Assembly: GCA_002732015.1 (NCBI GenBank) | Contig: PCCU01000074.1 | Location: 1 to 7,035 of the forward strand | Origin: Candidatus Pelagibacterales bacterium | GTDB lineage: Bacteria; Pseudomonadota; Alphaproteobacteria; TMED109 | DNA length: 7,035 bases | Direction: 5' to 3' | In this document: positions 1-5,293 of the stretch, in pieces | Numbering within the stretch: position 1 is the stretch's first letter | Layout: every line of letters begins with the position of its first letter | Made by a program: the position numbers and the translations under genes | The notes under the pieces: generated by a model | Told to the model about the DNA's origin: nothing | The model's database searches: none | Seen by the model: the letters and a program-made list of their open reading frames with translations, nothing else

Positions 1-382
1 ATTTTTCCAACAATTTTAAGTAATTTTGAGCATCAACTTCACTAATTTTTTGCATATTTGATATAGTTTTTTTTATGGACTTTTCATAATCAAAATAAGT
101 GCCATCACTAAAAACAAACCTATACCAAACATCTAAGGGCTTCAAAGCAATATAATTTTCTAATTTTTTGTTATGAATAGAAAAGAGTTCTTTAAATAAG
201 AAAGGAGCAGTAATTATTGTAGGCCCTGCATCATATTTAAAGCCTTTAATATTAAAGAATTGAGCTCTTCCTCCCAAATTATTACATCGGTCAATTAACT
301 CTACTTTATATCCTTTTTTAATTAATCTGATAGCAGATGCTATTCCACCAAAACCAGCACCTATGACAATAGCTTTTTTCAT
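1..382 (-). CDS. crtI: Phytoene desaturase CrtI, N-terminal part (runs off the left edge)
   Basis: This is the first 127 codons of a CrtI-type FAD-dependent carotenoid desaturase; the 3' end lies outside the window. The enzyme converts phytoene to lycopene at the membrane, on the route to beta-carotene and retinal. The dinucleotide-binding fold is visible at the N-terminus: GAGFGGIASAIRL at residues 8-20, an acidic residue (D31) ending the second strand, GGRA at 37-40, and DAGPT at 51-55, a family hallmark. The ATG at 380-382 puts the FAD motif at the usual distance from the start. No clear Shine-Dalgarno sequence precedes it. It follows the proteorhodopsin gene on the same strand, which supports a role in retinal supply, but a hairpin terminator lies between them. 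A related desaturase such as CrtD or CrtN cannot be excluded from the N-terminus alone; the opsin context favours CrtI. Confidence 0.88.
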   Translation of the reverse strand, partial: MKKAIVIGAGFGGIASAIRLIKKGYKVELIDRCNNLGGRAQFFNIKGFKYDAGPTIITAPFLFKELFSIHNKKLENYIALKPLDVWYRFVFSDGTYFDYEKSIKKTISNMQKISEVDAQNYLKLLEK

Positions 383-394
383 TTATTTAAAGAG

Positions 395-432
395 AAAAAA
401 AATGCCCTACTATTAGAGAGTAGGGCATTTTT
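395..432 (-). terminator. Rho-independent terminator or attenuator after proteorhodopsin
   Basis: A perfect 14-bp inverted repeat (398-411 with 419-432) encloses a 7-nt loop. The core TGCCCTACT is GC-rich against AT-rich surroundings. Read on the minus strand, the stem runs straight into an uninterrupted T-tract ending near 395, which is the classic intrinsic terminator layout. It lies 23 nt past the proteorhodopsin stop codon and ends about 12 nt before the crtI start codon. It would therefore end most opsin transcripts and leave crtI to read-through. A TATAAT hexamer at 436-441 (minus) could be a -10 box for crtI, but no good -35 accompanies it, and such hexamers are common by chance in DNA this AT-rich. 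Confidence 0.85.
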
Positions 433-455
433 CTTATTATAATTTAGAGTTTTAC

Positions 456-1145
456 TTAGCTTTTGCTATCAGCAGTCGCAGCAGCCCAAATAACAACACC
501 AAATGCTATCTTATTTACAAAGTCAGCAAGGTTATAAATAATATTTAAACCTTCGGCACTTCCTCCACCAGTGTAACCAACTACATAGCCGATTGGGTAA
601 ATAGCCCAACCTATAGTTACTATTAATCTGAGTGCATTAAATGCTTTTTGACTTGCTGCAGTACCCTTGCTAGCGTTTATTTGACTAGCTTCACCTGCAA
701 ATATTTCATAAATTATGTATAGCCATCCTAACATACCTATAACAAATCCAACCCAAACATTTATTGAGCCAACTTCTCCTAAATATCCTGCTACTAACAT
801 AACTACTGAAGCAATTAACAATCTCCAAAATAATGAAGACTGAACTACTGCAATTGCTGCAAGAATTAGATAAAATTCTACAATTTGTAAAGGAACAGTT
901 AAAAGCCAGTCTACATACCTAAAAACTGTAGGTGTTTCTCCTGTATCTGCCCAAACTCCTCTCATATAAAAGTAATGTATTGCTGCTATACCTGTTACCA
1001 TTGCTGCAACAGTTAAAGATGTTTTCCACTTACCAACTGCTCTATCTCTTTCTACCCAAAAGAAAAAAGTAGCTGCTACCATTGCCGCAGAAATAATCCA
1101 AAAGGACATTCCCACTAAATCTGACGGATCTAATTGTCCACTCAT
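456..1145 (-). CDS. Proteorhodopsin, blue-absorbing type, light-driven proton pump
   Basis: This is a complete 229-residue seven-helix microbial rhodopsin that exports protons across the inner membrane when its retinal absorbs light. Numbered against the well-studied green proteorhodopsin, the key residues are present: H57 (H75), D79 (D97, proton acceptor) in RYVDW, T83 (T101), E90 (E108, donor), D208 (D227) and K212 (K231, the retinal Schiff-base lysine) in LADFVNK. The D-T-E set marks an outward proton pump. Q87 aligns with position 105, where Gln gives blue and Leu or Met gives green absorption. Helices run at about 12-32, 42-61, 75-95, 100-121, 127-149, 170-191 and 198-222. The start is firm: a strong Shine-Dalgarno precedes it and an in-frame TGA at 1158-1160 closes the frame upstream, so the usual cleavable N-terminal signal is absent. 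Two 60-base samples of the gene have 44 G+C of 120, against 23 of 120 in samples from ubiA and aroB. Confidence 0.97.
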   Translation of the reverse strand: MSGQLDPSDLVGMSFWIISAAMVAATFFFWVERDRAVGKWKTSLTVAAMVTGIAAIHYFYMRGVWADTGETPTVFRYVDWLLTVPLQIVEFYLILAAIAVVQSSLFWRLLIASVVMLVAGYLGEVGSINVWVGFVIGMLGWLYIIYEIFAGEASQINASKGTAASQKAFNALRLIVTIGWAIYPIGYVVGYTGGGSAEGLNIIYNLADFVNKIAFGVVIWAAATADSKS

Positions 1146-1150
1146 ATAAT

Positions 1151-1159
1151 ACCTCCCTC
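1151..1159 (-). promoter_or_regulatory. Strong Shine-Dalgarno of proteorhodopsin
   Basis: On the minus strand this reads GAGGGAGGT. The GGAGG core ends 6 nt before the ATG, so it is a near-ideal ribosome binding site. Most other genes in the window have no recognisable Shine-Dalgarno, so this one stands out and fits high opsin expression. It also fixes the start codon. Confidence 0.85.
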
Positions 1160-1168
1160 AAGGTTATA

Positions 1169-1197
1169 GTTAAAAACACGTCTCGATGGTTTGTCAA
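1169..1197 (-). promoter_or_regulatory. Probable sigma-70-type promoter of proteorhodopsin
   Basis: A perfect TTGACA -35 hexamer lies at 1192-1197 (minus strand). Seventeen bases on is TTTAAC at 1169-1174, a 4-of-6 match to TATAAT. This pairing puts the transcription start near 1160-1163 and leaves a leader of about 17 nt that includes the Shine-Dalgarno. A closer -10 match, TATAAC at 1163-1168, is 23 nt from TTGACA and would start transcription inside the Shine-Dalgarno, so I prefer the first. The -35 box contains the TGA stop of the upstream gene. The promoter would let the opsin be transcribed independently of the ubiA block. Confidence 0.6.
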
Positions 1198-1200
1198 ACC
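1188..1200. repeat. 13-bp perfect palindrome over the proteorhodopsin -35 box
   Basis: GGTTTGTCAAACC has perfect 6-nt arms around one central base and covers the whole TTGACA hexamer and the stop codon of the upstream gene. The one-base centre is too tight for a good RNA hairpin, so a dimeric repressor or activator site is a possible reading. It could also be coincidence, since the last codons of the upstream gene and the -35 hexamer fix much of the sequence. Confidence 0.4.
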
Positions 1201-1784
1201 TTATTAATATAATCGCAATAATCATCGATTATGTCAATATCTCTTAATTTTTTACAAAAATTAATACTGTTACCATTTTTTTTTATATTTTTAGTTAAAT
1301 CTTCAAGAGTGTAATTGCTACTCCATCTAATATCCTTAAATGGGTACATGATAGGCTTTTTATTTGAAAATCCTATAAGCCAAAAACCCTTATCAAATGT
1401 AGGCCCTATTACAATATCCTTAGTTTTTAAAATTTCAAAAGCATGGTATAAATCTTTAAAATTAATATCAGGAATATCACTACCTATTAAAATAAATTTT
1501 TCTTTAATTAATGATTTTAAATACCATATTCTTTCCCCTAGGTTTGATCCTTTTTGAAGAAAAACTCTTCTCTTATAGCTATAAGAATAGCTTCTAAATT
1601 TTTTTGTAGGAGTAGTGTAGAAGGATAGTTGAAATTTTTTTTTATTATTTAAAATTTTTTTTACATTTTCTATATTTAACAGCGTAAACCTTTTTGACGC
1701 ACAATTTCCAATATCTGCTGATAATCTTTTTTTTATCAGTCCATGAATAGGAGTTTTTGTCATTAAAAAAATTTTATTTTTCAT
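1194..1784 (-). CDS. DUF2064 / TIGR04282-type transferase (putative glycosyltransferase)
   Basis: This 196-residue protein matches the DUF2064 family (TIGR04282, 'transferase 1, rSAM/selenodomain-associated', also labelled arsenosugar biosynthesis glycosyltransferase), whose fold resembles nucleotide-sugar transferases. Visible motifs in order are KTPIHGLIKKRLS (10-22; family pattern K-P-G-KTRL), QKGSNLGERI (77-86), IGSDIPDI (100-107) with a probable metal or nucleotide-binding Asp, GPTFDKGFWLIGF (127-139; family GPA-DGGY-LIG) and RDIDIIDDY (181-189). No signal peptide or membrane helix is seen, so it is probably cytoplasmic. Its start overlaps the end of the next gene upstream by 11 nt, and that gene is the usual partner of this family, so the two are probably translated together. 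Its TGA stop sits in the proteorhodopsin -35 box. A nine-base A-run on the coding strand (1635-1643) encodes part of the KKK at 48-50. The true substrate is unknown; the family call is firm, the reaction is not. Confidence 0.8.
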   Translation of the reverse strand: MKNKIFLMTKTPIHGLIKKRLSADIGNCASKRFTLLNIENVKKILNNKKKFQLSFYTTPTKKFRSYSYSYKRRVFLQKGSNLGERIWYLKSLIKEKFILIGSDIPDINFKDLYHAFEILKTKDIVIGPTFDKGFWLIGFSNKKPIMYPFKDIRWSSNYTLEDLTKNIKKNGNSINFCKKLRDIDIIDDYCDYINKV

Positions 1785-2451
1785 TTTTTTTGTAAATTTT
1801 ATGAATTAATCCTTTTTTAAAATTTAGTAAAAATATTATTTGGCAAAAAAGATGAGTAATGCCTTGTAAAAATATCCCATTTTTTTGATACTTTCTAAAA
1901 GAGGTCGAGATTTTTGAATTTAGTAGAAGTCTATTTTTTTTTGGAACTTTTAAAATAAACTCTAAATCTTCCATTATTTTTTCTTTAGGGTGTCCGCCTA
2001 ATTTAAAATAATAATATCTACTAATCAGCAAGCCTTGATCGCCGAATGGCAACTTAAAAATTTTGGTTCTTAAGTTTGCCCAATTTGAAATAAGATTTGC
2101 TAAAATAAGCTTATTTCTGAATTTAATTTTAAAAAAGCCTACTTTAAAAGTATTTTTAACTAACATAAATGAGTATATATCAGAAATATTTTTTTTATTT
2201 AGTTTGGTGTCTGCGTGTAAAAAAAGAAGCCATTTAGTATTACTTGCTTCTGCACCTTTTCTCAGTTGCAGCCCTCTAGATGGTTTTGTTACAATGAAAT
2301 TTAATTTTTCTTTTATAAAAGCTGCGCTTGAAGCATCTCTTGAACTGCCATCAACTATAATGTGTTTGCAATTATTAAACAGGCCTATATTTTGTTTTAT
2401 TAAATTAATATTAGCTCTTTCATTTAAACAAGGTATTATTACAGTAATCAT
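1774..2451 (-). CDS. GT-A glycosyltransferase, TIGR04283 type
   Basis: This 225-residue family-2-like glycosyltransferase fits TIGR04283 ('transferase 2, rSAM/selenodomain-associated'). It would move a sugar from a nucleotide donor to an unknown acceptor. Motifs in order: TVIIPCLNE (3-11), VDGSSRD (33-39; usually VDGGS-D), SRGLQLRKGA (58-67; family G-RGxQ-N-GA), FLHADT (77-82) with the metal-binding-type acidic residue D81, PFGDQG (135-140) and IMEDLEF (159-165). The last two distinguish this family from ordinary dolichol-phosphate-mannose-type synthases. A hydrophobic stretch near 198-210 may touch the membrane. The start codon forms an ATGA overlap with the ubiA stop, and the 3' end overlaps the DUF2064 gene, so the three form one translationally coupled unit. 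The second Gly of VDGGS is Ser here. No radical-SAM or arsM gene is visible nearby, so an arsenosugar role is unproven. Confidence 0.82.
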   Translation of the reverse strand: MITVIIPCLNERANINLIKQNIGLFNNCKHIIVDGSSRDASSAAFIKEKLNFIVTKPSRGLQLRKGAEASNTKWLLFLHADTKLNKKNISDIYSFMLVKNTFKVGFFKIKFRNKLILANLISNWANLRTKIFKLPFGDQGLLISRYYYFKLGGHPKEKIMEDLEFILKVPKKNRLLLNSKISTSFRKYQKNGIFLQGITHLFCQIIFLLNFKKGLIHKIYKKNEK

Positions 2452-3320
2452 TTAAATATATTAAATGAAACCAGTAAAATAGTAGTAAAAAAACCAAAAA
2501 GACTGTTATTCTTAAAAGATCTTTCACATGACAAAGGATCAGCTAAACTCATTTTCAGGATATTAAAAACCAGAGTTATGAACATAACGCTTAAAAAAAA
2601 TAATATTAAAGTGTGTGGCATCAATGTTGATAAAGAAGTAATCCAAAAAACATAACATATAAAATAATTAAATATCAAAAAAATTTTTGGGCTTTTTCTA
2701 AATTTTATAGATGTAGACTTTACTCCTATTTTAATATCATCCTCTATATCTTGAAAACCATAAATAGTGTCATAAGCAATTGTCCAAAAAATACTTCCCG
2801 TGTAAAAAAGAATAATAGTTATATTTAATTTAATGTCCGATACAGAATAGTAGCCAACTAATAAACCCCAATTAAAGTTTAAGCCTAACCATAACTGTGG
2901 CCACCAGGTTATTCTTTTCATGAATGGATAGCTAATTATTAAAGGTAAAACACAAAAACATAGAATAATTGAAAACTTACTAATAAAAAAAAGAGGAATT
3001 ACTCCAAATACAAGGTTTATAATAGAGAATATAATTATTTCATAATTAGAAACTTTTTCTGCAGCTATTAGTCTATTTTTTGTTCGTTTTACTAAAATAT
3101 CAAAATTTTTGTCATTCAAATCATTCCAAATACAACCTAAAGCTCTCATGCCACAAGATCCTAGAAAAAATATTATGCAAAGATGATAAACTTCAAGTAT
3201 ATTTTTATTTGATATTGATAAACCCCAAATACAGGGGTAAAAAAGAAGTAAAATCCCATGTGGTTTATTATATCTTGAAATTGAAATAAATTTTTTAAAA
3301 TATAAAAAAAAGTTTTTCAT
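2448..3320 (-). CDS. ubiA: 4-hydroxybenzoate polyprenyltransferase UbiA
   Basis: This 290-residue integral membrane protein attaches a polyprenyl chain to 4-hydroxybenzoate in ubiquinone biosynthesis at the inner membrane. The family's two Asp-rich motifs, which bind Mg-diphosphate, are intact: NDLNDKNFD (66-74; N66, D67, D70, D74) followed by KRTKNR, and YDTIYGFQDIEDD (183-195) followed by GVKST. The N-terminal YNKPHGILLLFYPCIWGL (17-34, 18 residues) matches the substrate-side helix of proteobacterial UbiA. The usual RP after motif 1 is RL (83-84), and the usual YA in motif 2 is YG (187-188); both changes are mild. Length is normal for the family. The many hydrophobic stretches, including about 46-63, 95-113, 118-132, 166-183, 214-230 and 236-256, fit a multi-helix enzyme. 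It heads the unit ubiA-TIGR04283-TIGR04282. Its ATG shares two bases with the first ATG of divergent rsmE, and no Shine-Dalgarno is evident. UbiA homologues acting on other aromatics exist, but the motif context favours 4-hydroxybenzoate. Confidence 0.92.
   Translation of the reverse strand: MKNFFLYFKKFISISRYNKPHGILLLFYPCIWGLSISNKNILEVYHLCIIFFLGSCGMRALGCIWNDLNDKNFDILVKRTKNRLIAAEKVSNYEIIIFSIINLVFGVIPLFFISKFSIILCFCVLPLIISYPFMKRITWWPQLWLGLNFNWGLLVGYYSVSDIKLNITIILFYTGSIFWTIAYDTIYGFQDIEDDIKIGVKSTSIKFRKSPKIFLIFNYFICYVFWITSLSTLMPHTLILFFLSVMFITLVFNILKMSLADPLSCERSFKNNSLFGFFTTILLVSFNIFK
3296..3306 (+). promoter_or_regulatory. Possible -10 region of rsmE, inside ubiA
   Basis: TAAAAT (3296-3301) and TATAAA (3301-3306) overlap shortly before the rsmE start codon. 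TTGAAA hexamers at 3275-3280 and 3281-3286 are possible -35 boxes but are poorly spaced. If TATAAA is used, the transcript would begin within about 10 nt of the ATG and be nearly leaderless, in keeping with the absence of a Shine-Dalgarno. Confidence 0.25.
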
Positions 3321-4053
3321 GATGAGTTACAAAAATATCCCAAGATTATACATAAATAAAGAACTAAAAAGTAATAAAGAAATTGAGTTGATTGCCAAAG
3401 ATACACATTATCTTAAAAATGTTTTAAGGTTCAAAGAAAACAAAAAAATAAAAGTTTTTAATGGAATAGATGGTGAGTGGGAAGCAATAGTTATTTCTAA
3501 AGATATCAACAATATAAGATGTCTCAAAAAAATAAAAAAACAATTTTCTGAGGATGGTCCTAGTTTGTATTTCGCTATAATAAAAAGCAACAATCTGAGG
3601 TGGCTATTAGAAAAATCAACTGAACTAGGTGTAAAAAACCTCTACCCAATGGTTACAGACAGAGTCAATATCAAAAGTTTTAACTTTGAAAAAGCCAAAT
3701 TGCATTTAAAAGAAGCAAGTGAGGTATCTGAGCGACTAGAAATACCAAATTTGCATGAATTAAATACTTTGAAGGATACCTTATTAAAATTTAATGATAA
3801 ATCAGGAAATATTATTTTTTGTAATGAGGCAAGAGATGATATTCATTTATCAAATTACTTAAAGAAAAATTTTTCAAAAAATATATCTTTTATAATAGGC
3901 CCAGAGGGTGGCTTTTCAGATAATGAAATTAAAAGTATTTATGCAAACCCCTATATCAATAGGGTTAAAATACATGATAGAATATTAAGGTCAGAGACAG
4001 CAGCAGTTCTAGTAATGTCAATTTACAAAAATTACTTACAGCTTTTGGAATAA
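3319..4053 (+). CDS. rsmE: 16S rRNA (uracil-1498-N3)-methyltransferase RsmE
   Basis: This 244-residue SPOUT-class methyltransferase methylates U1498 in helix 44 of 16S rRNA, using S-adenosylmethionine, late in 30S assembly. An N-terminal PUA-like RNA-binding domain covers about 1-75, with HYLKNVLR at 30-37. The knotted C-terminal domain follows: EKSTELGV (98-105), the E-x-SER-x-x-x-P segment around 135-143, the SAM-binding loop IGPEGGFSDNEI (193-204) and RILRSETA (221-228), all RsmE hallmarks. Length is as expected. There are two adjacent ATG codons, at 3319 and 3322. The first overlaps the ubiA start codon, while the second would leave a one-base gap; neither has a Shine-Dalgarno, so the start is uncertain by one residue. 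It is the only plus-strand gene here, and its stop is 4 nt from the stop of the convergent corC-like gene. Confidence 0.95.
   Translation: MMSYKNIPRLYINKELKSNKEIELIAKDTHYLKNVLRFKENKKIKVFNGIDGEWEAIVISKDINNIRCLKKIKKQFSEDGPSLYFAIIKSNNLRWLLEKSTELGVKNLYPMVTDRVNIKSFNFEKAKLHLKEASEVSERLEIPNLHELNTLKDTLLKFNDKSGNIIFCNEARDDIHLSNYLKKNFSKNISFIIGPEGGFSDNEIKSIYANPYINRVKIHDRILRSETAAVLVMSIYKNYLQLLE
3345..3350 (-). promoter_or_regulatory. Possible -10 box of ubiA, inside rsmE
   Basis: On the minus strand a perfect TATAAT lies 24 nt before the ubiA start codon, which would give a leader of about 17 nt. The -35 region has no good match. ubiA has no upstream non-coding DNA, so its promoter must lie within the rsmE coding sequence, and this is the best candidate. 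Chance hexamers are frequent at this base composition. Confidence 0.35.
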
Positions 4054-4057
4054 CTTG

Positions 4058-5293
4058 TTATGTTTTTTGAATTTGAACTTTTGTTATTCTAGTTTTGCTT
4101 CTAGAAGAAATTGTTAATATAACATTATCTATAACAAAAATTTCTCCAATCTCAGGTATTCTTTTTGCATAATTAATAATTAGACCAGCAATTGTAGAGG
4201 CTGTGTCTTCAGAAAACTTTAAATTATAAATTCTATTTAAGTCTCTAATGCTTACATTGCCCCTTACGTGAATGTTTCCTGATAAATCTGACTGGCTAGT
4301 AGTCGAAACATCATACTCATCTTCTATCTGTCCAACTATTTCTTCAAGAATATCTTCTAATGTAATTAACCCTTGTAATACTCCATATTCATCAACTACA
4401 AATGCCATGTGTTTTTTCTTTTCTTTAAAAACATTTAATTGATTTAAGAGATTGGTAGTTTCAGGAATAAACAAAGGCTTTTGCAATATTTTTTTTATGC
4501 TAAATTTTTTTGATTCAATAATTATTTTTAATAAATCTTTAACTAAAATAACTCCAATAATATTCTCTGAGTTTTTGTCCCAAATTGGTAATCTTGAGTA
4601 ATTTGTTTTTTTTACTTTTTTAAGTAACTCTTTTTCTGGCAAATCTATATTTAAACTAAAAATATCCTTCCTATGAATCATTGCCTCATGAACTTCTCTA
4701 TCTTTTAGGTCTAAAATACTTTCAAGCATCAGTTTGTCATCTTTCAGCATATTTCCTTCTTTATCAGCCAGGAGTATTGCTCCTCTTATTCTGTCTAGGT
4801 TAAAGGTATGCTTGTTTTGACTTTTACTTTTTACCAGATATTGAATAATTTTATGTATTACATTGTTTATAGGATATAAAGTCATTAATACTAAGTTAAG
4901 ATAAGGTGTATAAAAAATTAAAAGTTTTTCTGCTTTTCTTATTGCGTATATTTTTGGTAAAACCTCAGCAAATATAAAAATAGTAGTTGTCATTGTTATT
5001 GTAGAATATAGAATTCCAACTGTCCCAAATGCCTTAATAAACAGGTTTGTAGCTACAGCTGAAGCAAGAATATTAACTAAATTATTTCCTAGCAAAATAC
5101 CACTAATAACCAGCTCTTTTTTCTTTAAGAGTTTTTGAGTTTTTATTGAACTATGATCTTTTTCTTCAACTTTTTTTTGTAAAACATCTTCAGAAATACT
5201 TGTTATTGCCGTTTCTGATGAAGAAAAAAAAGCAGATAAAAAAATTAAAAAAATTATTATAAAAATTTGATACAATAACAGAGCTTCATTCAT
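4058..5293 (-). CDS. CNNM/CBS-domain membrane protein, CorC/TlyC (HlyC) family
   Basis: This 411-residue protein has the full CorC/TlyC architecture. An N-terminal CNNM (DUF21) membrane domain spans about 5-150, with SSSETAI (24-30), GNN (69-71) and EVLPK (110-114). Two CBS domains follow at about 205-262 and 268-325, ending in VDEYGVLQGLITLEDILEE (300-318) and VGQIEDEYD (320-328). A CorC/HlyC C-terminal domain covers about 335-405. Relatives export Mg2+ or other divalent cations, and the CBS pair usually senses nucleotide; the old name 'hemolysin' is historical. The start is supported by AAGGAG at 5301-5306, 7 nt before the ATG, lying inside the end of aroB, which this gene overlaps by 8 nt. 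An aroK-aroB-corC order recurs in alphaproteobacteria, which supports the taxonomic guess. Transport substrate and direction cannot be read from sequence. Confidence 0.92.
   Translation of the reverse strand: MNEALLLYQIFIIIFLIFLSAFFSSSETAITSISEDVLQKKVEEKDHSSIKTQKLLKKKELVISGILLGNNLVNILASAVATNLFIKAFGTVGILYSTITMTTTIFIFAEVLPKIYAIRKAEKLLIFYTPYLNLVLMTLYPINNVIHKIIQYLVKSKSQNKHTFNLDRIRGAILLADKEGNMLKDDKLMLESILDLKDREVHEAMIHRKDIFSLNIDLPEKELLKKVKKTNYSRLPIWDKNSENIIGVILVKDLLKIIIESKKFSIKKILQKPLFIPETTNLLNQLNVFKEKKKHMAFVVDEYGVLQGLITLEDILEEIVGQIEDEYDVSTTSQSDLSGNIHVRGNVSIRDLNRIYNLKFSEDTASTIAGLIINYAKRIPEIGEIFVIDNVILTISSRSKTRITKVQIQKT

Noticed and set aside
456..1145. Sodium- or chloride-pumping rhodopsin, or sensory rhodopsin
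   Set aside because: Sodium pumps carry NDQ and chloride pumps NTQ or TSA-type motifs; here the three positions are D79, T83 and E90. No transducer gene is adjacent.
1146..1193. A riboswitch or small RNA in the opsin leader
   Set aside because: The leader is under 50 nt, is filled by the promoter and Shine-Dalgarno, and has no extended stem structure.
1315..1557. Open frame of 80 codons on the plus strand
   Set aside because: It lies wholly inside the DUF2064 gene on the other strand, has no recognisable domain or ribosome site, and is explained as a shadow.
2063..2455. Open frame of 130 codons on the plus strand
   Set aside because: It is antisense to the TIGR04283 gene, whose motifs are intact. 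The residues look like a reverse-complement reading of that gene, and no family is recognised.
3080..3289. Open frame of 69 codons on the plus strand
   Set aside because: It is antisense to ubiA over the conserved first Asp-rich motif and has no independent support.
3408..3593. Open frame of 61 codons on the minus strand
   Set aside because: It is antisense to rsmE; its hydrophobic character comes from Lys-rich rsmE codons read in reverse.
4058..5293. Reading the corC-like gene as a haemolysin toxin
   Set aside because: The CNNM-CBS-CBS-CorC architecture is that of a cation-handling membrane protein; the haemolysin label for this family is historical.
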